Source of the DNA: JBFYTX01 sp963739515
GTDB taxonomy: Bacteria > Chloroflexota > Dehalococcoidia > Dehalococcoidales > RBG-16-60-22
NCBI GenBank assembly: GCA_963739515.1
Contig: CAVUAO010000003.1
Coordinates: 496,001 to 560,000, forward strand
Length of the DNA: 64,000 nt
Reading direction: 5' to 3'
Shown here: positions 1-7,086 of the stretch, piece by piece
How the letters are laid out: every line of letters begins with the position of its first letter
How positions within the stretch are numbered: the first letter of the stretch is position 1
Position numbers and translations under genes: made by a program
Notes under the pieces: generated by a model
What the model was told of the DNA's origin: nothing
Databases searched by the model: none
The model's input: the letters and a program-made list of their open reading frames with translations, nothing else

Positions 1-161
1 CGCTGGAGCGAAAAGGGATAAAGTCGTCTATCGTCGGCGAACTAACACCACCGGAAAAGGGCATGGTGCTGGTGGAAAAAGGCAGGGAGCGAAAGCTCGA
101 GCACCCGATAGTCGACCCGTTCTGGAGGGCTTTCTACGGGGCGCTGGAGAAATACAAGTAA
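1..161 (+). CDS. AIR synthase-related (HypE/PurM-like) protein, C-terminal end
   Basis: Only the last 52 codons lie in the window, read in the frame that starts at base 3 and stops at TAA 159-161. The peptide has the pattern of the C-terminal domain of AIR-synthase-related proteins (HypE/PurM/SelD-like fold): a GIKSSIVGELTPPEKG stretch, then a terminal segment HPIVDPFWRAFYGALEKY. Members bind ATP and act in hydrogenase maturation or as uncharacterised paralogues. The gene ends 107 bases before the IscS-like gene on the same strand. Which subfamily it belongs to cannot be told from the tail alone. Confidence 0.5.
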   Translation, partial: LERKGIKSSIVGELTPPEKGMVLVEKGRERKLEHPIVDPFWRAFYGALEKYK

Positions 162-188
162 CTAGTGACTAGTGACTAGTTGCTAGTC
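161..188. repeat. Tandem heptamer ACTAGTG, about four units
   Basis: Directly after the stop codon the sequence runs ACTAGTG, ACTAGTG, ACTAGTT, GCTAGTC: two perfect and two imperfect 7-bp units. The unit contains the SpeI-like palindrome ACTAGT. No function is evident; it is probably slippage-derived. Confidence 0.7.
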
Positions 189-268
189 TCTCCAATGAGA
201 TAAAAGTCCTTTCCGCCCGGCATCATTCAAGGCTATTCTGATAATGAATAATTGTTGAGGAGGTAGAG

Positions 269-1456
269 ATGAGGAAGGTCTATCTGGATAACGCATCCGC
301 CACGCCCCTGCTACCCGAGGTTAAAGAAGCCATGCTGCCTTTTCTCGGGGAGTCCTTTGGCAACCCGTCCTCGCTGCACGACTGGGGAGACGCGGCGAGA
401 ATGGCGGTGGACGAGGCCAGGGAGAAGGTGGCGGGGCTGATCGGGGCGGAGGCGGAAGAGATAATTTTCACCAGCTGCGGCACGGAAAGCAATAACACCG
501 CCATCAAGGGCATAGCCCTGGCGGCGCAGGCCAAAGGCAAACACGTGGTCGTTTCCGCCATCGAGCATTTCTCCGTGTTACACGCGGCGCGCACGCTGGA
601 AAAATTCGGTTTCGAGGTAACGGAAGTGCCGGTGGATAAACACGGCGCCATCGACCCCGAGGCAGTCCGCCAGAGTATCAGGAAAGATACGGTGCTGGTC
701 TCCATCATGCACGCCAACGGCGAAATCGGCACTATCGAGTCGATTAAAGAAATAGCCAGGATAACGCGTGAATTGAAAATCCCATTGCATACCGACGCCG
801 TAGCGACGGCGGGGACGATACCAGTTAATGTGACAGAACTCGGGGTGGACGCGCTGAGCCTGGCCGGGAACCAGTTCTACGGTCCCAAGGGCGTCGGCGC
901 TTTATGGGTCAGAAGGGGAGTACGGCTGATGCCGCTGTTCGACGGGGGTATCCAGGAGGGGGGAAGAAGGGGCGGCACCGAGAACGTCCCGGGGATTGTC
1001 GGCCTGGGCAAGGCGGCAGAAATCGCTAAAGCCAATATGGCATCGCGGGCAACCCAGATGACGCCGCTGCGCGATCGGCTCCTCAAAGAGCTGCCCGCAA
1101 AAATAGAGCACGTGGTCGTTACCGGCCACCCGCAAAATCGATTGCCCGGGCACGCCAGCTTCTGCGTGGAGTTCATCGAGGGCGAGAGCATGCTCATGCT
1201 GCTCAACAACCAGGGCATTGCCGTGTCCAGCGGCTCCGCCTGCACGTCGCGGGCCCTCAAAGCTTCCCACGTCCTCATCGCCATCGGGCTCTCTCACGAA
1301 ATCGCCCAGGGCTCGCTATTGATGACGCTCGGCCTGGACACGACTTCGGAAGATATCGATTACGTCCTGGAGACCATGCCGCCCATCGTGAACAGACTGC
1401 GGCAGATGTCTCCGCTTTACGCCAAATTCGTAAAATCCGGCAAAGGAGGCGGTTAA
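269..1456 (+). CDS. IscS/NifS-family protein lacking the PLP lysine
   Basis: 395 aa, normal length for an IscS/NifS cysteine desulfurase (fold-type I PLP enzyme that moves sulfur from cysteine to a catalytic Cys). The start follows a GAGGAGG-like ribosome site. Conserved parts visible: N-terminal YLDNASATP, His100 in IEH, Asp176 in TDA, and the mobile-loop Cys325 in SSGSACTS. The decisive oddity is the cofactor site: the family motif (S/G)HKxYGPKG reads AGNQFYGPKG here, so the Schiff-base lysine is Gln202 and its neighbouring His is Asn201; the PLP-contacting Gln (E. coli IscS Gln183) is Ala179. Classical desulfurase chemistry is therefore unlikely. A comparable lysine loss is known in Archaeoglobus fulgidus IscS. 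It is followed with 1 base between by the IscU-like gene, so a structural or sulfide/persulfide-handling partner role for Cys325 is inferred. Confidence 0.85.
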   Translation: MRKVYLDNASATPLLPEVKEAMLPFLGESFGNPSSLHDWGDAARMAVDEAREKVAGLIGAEAEEIIFTSCGTESNNTAIKGIALAAQAKGKHVVVSAIEHFSVLHAARTLEKFGFEVTEVPVDKHGAIDPEAVRQSIRKDTVLVSIMHANGEIGTIESIKEIARITRELKIPLHTDAVATAGTIPVNVTELGVDALSLAGNQFYGPKGVGALWVRRGVRLMPLFDGGIQEGGRRGGTENVPGIVGLGKAAEIAKANMASRATQMTPLRDRLLKELPAKIEHVVVTGHPQNRLPGHASFCVEFIEGESMLMLLNNQGIAVSSGSACTSRALKASHVLIAIGLSHEIAQGSLLMTLGLDTTSEDIDYVLETMPPIVNRLRQMSPLYAKFVKSGKGGG

Positions 1457-1457
1457 T

Positions 1458-1844
1458 ATGCCAGTCTATAATGCCAAAGTGATGGAACACTTTATGAACC
1501 CCCGCAACGTGGGGGAGATTGAAAACCCGGACGGCGTCGGGGAGGAGGGGAATCCGGTCTGCGGGGACATGATGACCTTCTATATCAAGGTCAAGGACGA
1601 CCGCCTCGAAGACGTCAAGTTCAAGACTTTCGGCTGCGGGGCGGCCATCGCCGTTTCCAGCATGGTCAGCGAACTAGCCAAAGGCATGACCCTCGACGAG
1701 GCGATGAAGCTTACTCCGGCATCGGTCGCGGACAAGCTGGAGGGACTGCCCAGCAACAAGATGCATTGCTCCAACCTGGGCGCGCAGGCCCTGCACCGGG
1801 CCATCGAGGATTACCGGAGCAAACAGAAAGCAGGAGGTAAATAG
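1458..1844 (+). CDS. iscU: IscU/NifU N-terminal-type Fe-S scaffold
   Basis: 128 aa, the length of single-domain IscU. The three cluster-ligand cysteines are present in their usual contexts (NPVCGD, FGCGAA, MHCSNLG), as is the Asp after the first Cys that helps cluster release. The scaffold assembles [2Fe-2S]/[4Fe-4S] clusters in the cytoplasm. A strong AAAGGAGG site lies just before the ATG, overlapping the end of the IscS-like gene, and the zinc-ribbon gene follows after 2 bases, so the genes form one operon. The IscU HSC-type LPPVK chaperone motif is replaced by LPSNK, as in many anaerobe NifU-like scaffolds. Confidence 0.92.
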   Translation: MPVYNAKVMEHFMNPRNVGEIENPDGVGEEGNPVCGDMMTFYIKVKDDRLEDVKFKTFGCGAAIAVSSMVSELAKGMTLDEAMKLTPASVADKLEGLPSNKMHCSNLGAQALHRAIEDYRSKQKAGGK

Positions 1845-1846
1845 CC

Positions 1847-2038
1847 ATGGCCAACGAGACCAAATACGGGAAACCGGCGCATACCTGTCCCTTCTGTGAC
1901 GAGGAAATCGCCGAGGCGGCCTTCCCCTATTGCGAAGCCTGCAAGGTCAAAGTCCCCACCTGTCCCGAGTGCGGGGAGGCGGTGCCCCGCGGCACTGAAA
2001 AATGCCCGCAGTGCGGCTGCGAGATAATGGGGTATTGA
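1847..2038 (+). CDS. Small zinc-ribbon protein
   Basis: 63 aa with four cysteine knuckles in sequence: CPFC near residue 14, CEAC near 29, CPEC near 39 and CPQCGC near 53. This is enough for two zinc ribbons or one rubredoxin-like pair, and little else is in the protein. No enzymatic domain is visible. It sits between the IscU-like and DsrE-like genes, overlapping the latter by one base (TGATG), so it is translated with them. A metal- or sulfur-carrying adaptor role is inference from the context only. Confidence 0.75.
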   Translation: MANETKYGKPAHTCPFCDEEIAEAAFPYCEACKVKVPTCPECGEAVPRGTEKCPQCGCEIMGY

Positions 2039-2529
2039 TGATGGCAGAAACAGAAAAAGAAAAATTGACCATCGTGGTTTTCAGCGGCGAACTGGATAAA
2101 GCCCTGGCGGCTTTCATTATCGCCACCACCGGCGCCAGCATGGGCATGGACGTCACCATGTTCTTCACTTTCTGGGGACTGAATATTCTCAAGAAAAACG
2201 AGGGCGGCACGAAAGGCAAGGGGTTCAAGCAGAAGATGTTCAGTCTTTTGAACAAGGGTAGCACGAAGAGACTAAAGCTTTCCAGGTTCCACATGTTTGG
2301 GTTGGGCACATGGATGATGAAACTTGTCATGAAAGATAGTCATTACCCGTCCATCGATGAGTTTATCACCATGGCGAAGGAAATGGGAATTAAACTGATT
2401 CCGTGCTCCACGACGTGCGGCATGTTCGGCCTGGCTGAGGGTTCCTTCCGCAGCGGGGTGGAAAGTATCGCCGGCGCCGCGTATTTTCTCGGCGAGGCCC
2501 GCCAATCTAAAGTAACCCTGTTTATTTAG
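2038..2529 (+). CDS. DsrE/DsrF-like family protein
   Basis: About 163 aa. The start is one of two adjacent ATGs (2038 or 2041) overlapping the previous stop. The N-terminus shows the DsrE-fold beta strand IVVFSGELDKALAAF, followed by GASMGMDVTMFFTFWGL, and the C-terminal part carries IPCSTTCGMFGL and a Gly-Val-Glu...LFI ending typical of the DsrE2 group of peroxiredoxin-like persulfide carriers. Two cysteines in the CSTTC segment are candidate persulfide sites. DsrE-type proteins often receive sulfur from TusA, and a TusA-like gene follows 17 bases downstream, which supports a sulfur-relay role. Confidence 0.85.
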   Translation: MMAETEKEKLTIVVFSGELDKALAAFIIATTGASMGMDVTMFFTFWGLNILKKNEGGTKGKGFKQKMFSLLNKGSTKRLKLSRFHMFGLGTWMMKLVMKDSHYPSIDEFITMAKEMGIKLIPCSTTCGMFGLAEGSFRSGVESIAGAAYFLGEARQSKVTLFI

Positions 2530-2546
2530 TCGGGAGGGAGAGAAAA

Positions 2547-2777
2547 ATGAAAGCGGATGCCAGTCTGGACTGCGTGGGCTTATATTGTCCCATGCCCATC
2601 GTGAAGACCGCCCAAAAAATGAAGGAACTTAAGATAGGGCAGGTCCTGGAAGTGCTGGCCGATGATAAAGGCATCAAGCAGGACATGCCGGCCTGGTGCC
2701 AGACCACGGGCAACGAGTGCCTGGGGATTGAGGAGAGCGGTGGAGAAATCAGAGTTTATGTAAAGAAGACCCATTAA
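2547..2777 (+). CDS. tusA: TusA-family sulfur carrier
   Basis: 76 aa, typical TusA/SirA length. The signature CPxP is present (YCPMP, reactive Cys14) after DCVGL, and the second half has the alpha/beta pattern with KIGQVLEVLADDKG. TusA proteins carry persulfide on the CPxP cysteine between sulfur donors and acceptors such as DsrE proteins, molybdenum cofactor enzymes or tRNA thiolation. A GGGAGGGAG ribosome site precedes the ATG. It is the last gene of the sulfur operon; the next gene downstream is on the opposite strand. Confidence 0.92.
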   Translation: MKADASLDCVGLYCPMPIVKTAQKMKELKIGQVLEVLADDKGIKQDMPAWCQTTGNECLGIEESGGEIRVYVKKTH

Positions 2778-2811
2778 TTTTCTCTGATTTATTCGTTGGT
2801 GTTGTTATACT

Positions 2812-2920
2812 CGCCCCCTTCATCCCCTCTCAAACAGTTTCATCTTTAATGTCCGGATTATTTTATGTTTGAGAGGGGGAATATAAAAAAGAGGGGTCTG
2901 CACCTCTCTTAGACGCCCCG
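2812..2920 (-). repeat. Intergenic inverted-repeat/terminator element, copy A
   Basis: Left arm CCCCTCTCAAACA (2824-2836) pairs with TGTTTGAGAGGGG (2866-2878); the loop is AT-rich. Next comes an A-rich run and a second hairpin around GAGGGGTCTGCACCTCTC (2891-2908), then AGACGCCCCGGTT. Read on the minus strand the second hairpin is followed by a U tract, an intrinsic terminator 23 bases behind the nrpR stop. Same layout as the copies at 10784, 20619, 30759 and 58181. Confidence 0.85.
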
Positions 2921-2932
2921 GTTACTTTCTTT

Positions 2933-3928
2933 CTAGAGACCCCAGAAATCTTTCAGTTGAGCGAAGTCAATCATGCCGCTTTCGGCGATATTCTCTATTT
3001 CGATGCCCGCCTCGACGGCGGCAGCCACCGGGTTCAGGCCGCCGAGCTGGATAAGCCCGACCCGGTTCATCGCCACCGGGACCTGGCAGAGCGGCTCGCT
3101 GGTATCGCCCAGGGCATAAATCCCGTTGATGCCGGCTTTTAAAAGCTTCAGCTTTATCTCCTCGACGACTTCTTTGGCCGGCGCCGGTATGGTGCGAAAC
3201 GCCCCCAGGATTTTACCGCTTCCCGTCCGCGCCGCCGGGCCGACGGTGGTCATCTTGGCCTGGATGAACTGTTCCGAGGGGTCCGTGGAAGTGCCGGCGT
3301 ATTCGGTAAGGGCGACAAAACGCTTCGGCTGTTTATTTTTGATTTCCAGCACGCCACCGAACCGGAACTCCGTGGGTACGCCAGCTTTTAAAAGCACGCC
3401 ATTGATAGAAGCGCCGCAGACGGTCGCGAAGCCGACTTTGCCCTCCGGGACCACTACCGCCCCGAGTTTTTCTCCCTCGGTGGCGGTAGCTACCAGACTA
3501 CTGACACAGAGTCCGGCCCTGAAGGCGTCTTTCATCACGTTCAACGCCTTTTTATACTCATCTTTATGGATAATCGAAGTGTTGATCGCCAGCTGTCCTG
3601 AGCGTTTCACGGGGTCGAAGGTGGTCAGGTAAGCCAGCAGTTCCAGCTTATCACGCACCACACCGAGCTGCTGGGGCACCAGGGCTTCCTTGACCTCCTG
3701 CCGGCCCTCCGGGGTAAGGGTCCGACCGTCGCGGCCGCCCGGCTGGGTGAAGCCGCGCTCGTCGGCGATTTTCAGGTGATACCTCACCCCCCGCTCGCTC
3801 AGGAAAACGCCGTCCTGGGCCAGTCGGCGGGCAATCTGAATGGAGCCGAGCGGCTCCGAGGACTCGCTCAGTACTTTAAGGATGGCGATCAGTTTATTTT
3901 CAGCGTCCGCGCCGACCGGCTGGTCCAT
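2933..3928 (-). CDS. nrpR: NrpR-like nitrogen regulator (HTH plus DUF128 domain)
   Basis: 331 aa. Residues about 8-75 form a winged helix (KVLSESSEPLGSIQIARRL, then ERGVRYHLKIADERGF); the rest is one NrpR/DUF128 ligand domain containing a RFGGVLEI stretch and a conserved end with MNRVGLIQLGGLNPVAAAVEAGI. In methanogens NrpR represses nif and gln genes and is released by 2-oxoglutarate; outside Archaea it occurs in few lineages including Dehalococcoides relatives. The gene lies 46 bases behind glnA on the same strand and is probably cotranscribed with it, fitting a role in nitrogen control. Here there is a single NrpR domain rather than the tandem pair of some archaeal forms. Terminated by repeat copy A. 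Confidence 0.85.
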   Translation of the reverse strand: MDQPVGADAENKLIAILKVLSESSEPLGSIQIARRLAQDGVFLSERGVRYHLKIADERGFTQPGGRDGRTLTPEGRQEVKEALVPQQLGVVRDKLELLAYLTTFDPVKRSGQLAINTSIIHKDEYKKALNVMKDAFRAGLCVSSLVATATEGEKLGAVVVPEGKVGFATVCGASINGVLLKAGVPTEFRFGGVLEIKNKQPKRFVALTEYAGTSTDPSEQFIQAKMTTVGPAARTGSGKILGAFRTIPAPAKEVVEEIKLKLLKAGINGIYALGDTSEPLCQVPVAMNRVGLIQLGGLNPVAAAVEAGIEIENIAESGMIDFAQLKDFWGL

Positions 3929-3974
3929 GTGAACCTACGCAACTCCCTAATATGGTATTTATATTATACTGCGC

Positions 3975-5318
3975 TTAGAGTATCGGCAGGTATTTCCTTA
4001 TTTCGTACTCGCTGACGTGAATGCGGTACTCGTCCCATTCCTTCTTCTTATTCTCGATAAACGAGTTAAAGACATGGTCGCCGAGGGCTTTTTTCACGAG
4101 CTCGCTCTTCTCGGTGAGCTGGATGGCCTCCAGCAGGCTGGCGGGCAACGTGCCGATGCCGCGTTTTTCCCTCTCCTCGGCGGTCATTTCGTAGACGTTC
4201 TCTTCGATGGGGTCCGGGGGCTTCATACCCTTTTCAATGCCGTCCAGTCCGGCGGCCAGCATGACGCTGAAGCACAGATAGGGATTACAGGCCGGGTCCG
4301 GCGACCTGAATTCAATGCGCGTGGCTTTTTCGCGCCCCGGGCGGTACTCGGGCACGCGGATGAGGTCCGAGCGATTGCGCCGCGCCCAGGAAAGGTAGAC
4401 CGGCGCCTCGTAGCCCGGTACCAGGCGCTTGTAGGAGTTGACCCACTGGCTGCACACGGCGGTTATTTCCGGCGCATACTTGAGCAGGCCCGCGATGAAG
4501 CTCCTGGCCTCTTTGGAGAGGTGGTAGGGGTCTTTAGGCTCGAAAAAGGCGTTGCGTTCGCCGCGGAAAAGCGACTGGTGCACATGCATGCCGCTGCCGT
4601 TGATACCGAAGACCGGCTTGGGCATGAAGGTGGCGTAGGTATCATGCCTAAAGGCTACTTCCTTGACCACCAGCCGGTAGGTCATCACGCTGTCCGCCAT
4701 GGTCAGGGCATCGGTATAACGCATATCGATTTCATGCTGGCTATCAGCCACTTCATGATGGGAGTACTCGATGCCGATGCCCATCTCTTCGAGCTGGAGC
4801 ACCGTCTCTCTCCTCATATCGATAGCGGCGTCACGCGGCGTTAAATCGAAGTAACCGGCCTTGTCCAGGGCTTCCGGGGTGGTGGGGTTCTTGAAATAAA
4901 AATATTCCAGCTCCGGCCCCACGTAATAAGTATAGCCCAGGTCGGCGGCTTTTTTCAGGTTCCTTTTCAGGACAAACCTGGGGTCGCCTTCGAAGGGCTG
5001 GCCACCCGGCATGAGCACATCGCAGAACATGCGGGCCTCGGCATGGTGCTCCCGGGGGCGCCAGGGCAAAAGCTGCCAGGTATCGGGGTCGGGCATTGCC
5101 ACCATGTCGCTTTCGTCGATACGGGCAAACCCCTCGATGGAAGAGCCGTCAAAGCCCATCCCCTCTTCCAAAGCGCCTTCCAGTTCCTCCACGGTGATGT
5201 CAAAGCTCTTGAGCATGCCCAGGATATCGGCGAACCACATCTTGATGAACTTGACATCCTGCTCCTTGGCTTTCTTCAGGATATATTCCTTGGCCTCTGT
5301 TTTACTTTTCGTTGCCAT
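3975..5318 (-). CDS. glnA: Glutamine synthetase, type I
   Basis: 447 aa, the length of the GSI-alpha group. It ligates ammonia to glutamate with ATP in the cytoplasm. Visible signatures: MGFDGSSIEGF in the N-terminal beta-grasp, NGSGMHVHQSLF in the catalytic barrel, and the glutamate/ATP site RIEFRSPDPACNPYL. The adenylylation loop consensus of GSI-beta enzymes (NLYDLP) reads ENVYEMT, so control by adenylylation is not expected. A GGAGGG ribosome site precedes the ATG. A candidate operator lies at 5364-5381, and glnB-amt are upstream on the same strand, nrpR downstream. Confidence 0.97.
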   Translation of the reverse strand: MATKSKTEAKEYILKKAKEQDVKFIKMWFADILGMLKSFDITVEELEGALEEGMGFDGSSIEGFARIDESDMVAMPDPDTWQLLPWRPREHHAEARMFCDVLMPGGQPFEGDPRFVLKRNLKKAADLGYTYYVGPELEYFYFKNPTTPEALDKAGYFDLTPRDAAIDMRRETVLQLEEMGIGIEYSHHEVADSQHEIDMRYTDALTMADSVMTYRLVVKEVAFRHDTYATFMPKPVFGINGSGMHVHQSLFRGERNAFFEPKDPYHLSKEARSFIAGLLKYAPEITAVCSQWVNSYKRLVPGYEAPVYLSWARRNRSDLIRVPEYRPGREKATRIEFRSPDPACNPYLCFSVMLAAGLDGIEKGMKPPDPIEENVYEMTAEEREKRGIGTLPASLLEAIQLTEKSELVKKALGDHVFNSFIENKKKEWDEYRIHVSEYEIRKYLPIL

Positions 5319-5363
5319 TTTTCCCTCCTGTTATGACGTTATTTTAACCGTTCTAGAGTTTTT

Positions 5364-5381
5364 TGTCATCTTTATTTCACA
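5364..5381 (-). promoter_or_regulatory. Candidate nitrogen operator upstream of glnA
   Basis: On the minus strand the site is TGTGA-N8-TGACA, 46-63 bases before the glnA start. It fits TGTRA-N8-TRACA together with sites before amt1 (7052-7069) and amt2 (8368-8385). Matches come from inspection only; the regulator is unknown (NrpR-like or the OmpR-type protein at 8430 are candidates). Confidence 0.4.
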
Positions 5382-5410
5382 TAGCATCAATCCCTCTCAA
5401 ACTTCCTCTT

Positions 5411-5749
5411 TTATATAGCGTTTTCATCCCTATCGCCGGTGCGGACGCGCACCACACTTTCCACCGGCAGGACGAATATCTTGCCGTCGCCGGTCTCTCC
5501 CGTCCTGGCATTGCGGACGATGGCTTCTATCGCCGCGTCGACGTCTTCATCGAGCACCACCAGCTCAATCTTGAGCTTGGGCAAGAGGTCGACCCGGTAT
5601 TCCCCCACCCGCCACTGCAGCGGGATGCCCTTCTGCTTGCCGCGGCCGCTGACCTCGCTGACGGTCATGCCGAAGTAGCTTTTTTCTTCCAGGGCCGCTT
5701 TAACCGCGTTGAGTCTTTCTTCCCGGATAATTGCTTCTATTTTCTTCAT
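5411..5749 (-). CDS. glnB: Nitrogen regulatory PII protein
   Basis: 112 aa, standard PII length. The protein senses 2-oxoglutarate and ATP/ADP and blocks ammonium channels or modulates glutamine synthetase. Visible: N-terminal MKKIEAIIREERL, the T-loop with the conserved tyrosine in GEYRVDLLPK, the B-loop TGETGDGKIFVLPVE and the C-terminal RVRTGDRDENAI. The ATG overlaps the amt1 stop by 4 bases (ATGA), so PII is translationally coupled to the channel it is expected to gate, i.e. GlnK in role. Retention of the T-loop tyrosine leaves uridylylation possible, but no GlnD is in the window. Confidence 0.96.
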   Translation of the reverse strand: MKKIEAIIREERLNAVKAALEEKSYFGMTVSEVSGRGKQKGIPLQWRVGEYRVDLLPKLKIELVVLDEDVDAAIEAIVRNARTGETGDGKIFVLPVESVVRVRTGDRDENAI

Positions 5750-6981
5750 CGGAGCAGGCCTCCATAAGCCCTTTCGCCATGCTGAGAGAGGTCAAGTCCC
5801 ACCGTCTCCTCCGTCTGCCCCACCCTCAGGCCGATGGTGATATCGACGAGCTTGCCCAGCGCCCAGGTGACACCGAAGGCAAAAGCCCCAACCGATAACA
5901 CCCCGACCAGCTGCTTGAGCACCTGCATGCCGTGGCCGGCTATCAAGCCATCGGCGCCGACCGAGTTCGTAGCCAGGGTGGCGAAGATACCGGTGGCTAA
6001 AGCACCCCAGATACCGCCCAGGCCGTGACAGGCGAAGACATCCAGCGAGTCGTCAAAGCCGAGCTTTATTTTCAGCAGGACCATCCCATAGTAGCTGATA
6101 ACCGCGGCAGCCATGCCGATGGGGATGCCGGCCAGCGGCGGCACGAAGCCGGCGGCAGGCGTGATCGCCACCAGGCCGACGACCGCGCCGGTGACCGTGC
6201 CGAGAATCGTGGGGCGCCGGTGAATCCAGCTTACCACCATCCAGGTAAAGGCCGAGGCGGCCGCGGCGGTATTGGTCGCGACGAAGGCGCTGGAGGCCAG
6301 GCCGCCGGAGGAAAGTGCGCTGCCGGCGTTAAAACCGAACCAGCCGAACCAGAGCAGACCGGCTCCGAGAACGACCAGCGGTATGTTGTTGGGCTCCATG
6401 GCATCGCGGGGAAAGCCGCGCCGCTTGCCCAACAGCAGGACTAGAGCCAGCGCCGAGACTCCGGCGTTAATGTGGACGACGGTACCGCCGGCAAAATCAA
6501 GGACACCGAACTTCGCCAGCCAGCCGCCGCTGCCCCAGACCCAGTGGGCCACGGGAACGTAAACTATCGTCAACCACAAGACCGAAAAGGCGAGCAGGGC
6601 GCTGAATTTCACTCTCTCCACGATGGCGCCGGTGAACAGAGCTACGGTAATGATGGCGAACATCGCCTGGAATATCATAAAAGCCAGGTGGGGCACCGTG
6701 GTGGCATAGATGGGCGAAGGTCCCTGCCCTACATTCATCAGGCCGAGGAAGTTAAATCCCCCGATGATACCGCCGTGGTCGTTGCCGAAAGAAAGGCTGT
6801 AGCCATAGAGCACCCATAATAACGCCACCAGCCCCAGGCAGACGAAGCTCATCATCATGGTGGAAAGGAGATTTTTCCGCCGCACCATACCACCGTAAAA
6901 AAGGGCGAGGCCGGGCGTCATCAGCATGACCAGCGCGGAAGAAATTAACATCCAGGCGGTATCGCCCGTGTTGGTAGACAT
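5746..6981 (-). CDS. amt: Ammonium transporter Amt, copy 1
   Basis: 411 aa with eleven expected transmembrane helices; an Amt/Mep/Rh channel for ammonium in the cytoplasmic membrane. Conserved elements: LALFYGGMVRRKN in the first helix region, DFAGGTVVHINAG containing the pore aspartate and the first pore histidine, FGWFGFNAGSAL, and the second pore histidine in FACHGLGG. The N-terminus enters the first helix within a few residues, so there is no long signal peptide. It is followed by glnB with a 4-base overlap. It closely resembles its neighbour copy 2 along the whole length, which indicates a tandem duplication. Candidate operator at 7052-7069. Confidence 0.96.
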   Translation of the reverse strand: MSTNTGDTAWMLISSALVMLMTPGLALFYGGMVRRKNLLSTMMMSFVCLGLVALLWVLYGYSLSFGNDHGGIIGGFNFLGLMNVGQGPSPIYATTVPHLAFMIFQAMFAIITVALFTGAIVERVKFSALLAFSVLWLTIVYVPVAHWVWGSGGWLAKFGVLDFAGGTVVHINAGVSALALVLLLGKRRGFPRDAMEPNNIPLVVLGAGLLWFGWFGFNAGSALSSGGLASSAFVATNTAAAASAFTWMVVSWIHRRPTILGTVTGAVVGLVAITPAAGFVPPLAGIPIGMAAAVISYYGMVLLKIKLGFDDSLDVFACHGLGGIWGALATGIFATLATNSVGADGLIAGHGMQVLKQLVGVLSVGAFAFGVTWALGKLVDITIGLRVGQTEETVGLDLSQHGERAYGGLLR

Positions 6982-7051
6982 TCTTTTTCACCTCCCGATT
7001 ATCCTGATAATTCAAGTATAGTCGGGATATATTTCCTTTAAATTACGGATG

Positions 7052-7069
7052 TGTTAAATTCAGGTTACA
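7052..7069 (-). promoter_or_regulatory. Candidate nitrogen operator upstream of amt1
   Basis: On the minus strand the site reads TGTAA-N8-TAACA, 71-88 bases before the amt1 start, with the same spacing as the sites before glnA and amt2. It also fits the actinobacterial GlnR half-site pattern gTnAc-n6-nnAAc (GTAAC, 6 bases, TTAAC). Found by eye only. Confidence 0.45.
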
Positions 7070-7086
7070 TGCCCATGAAAACCGTT

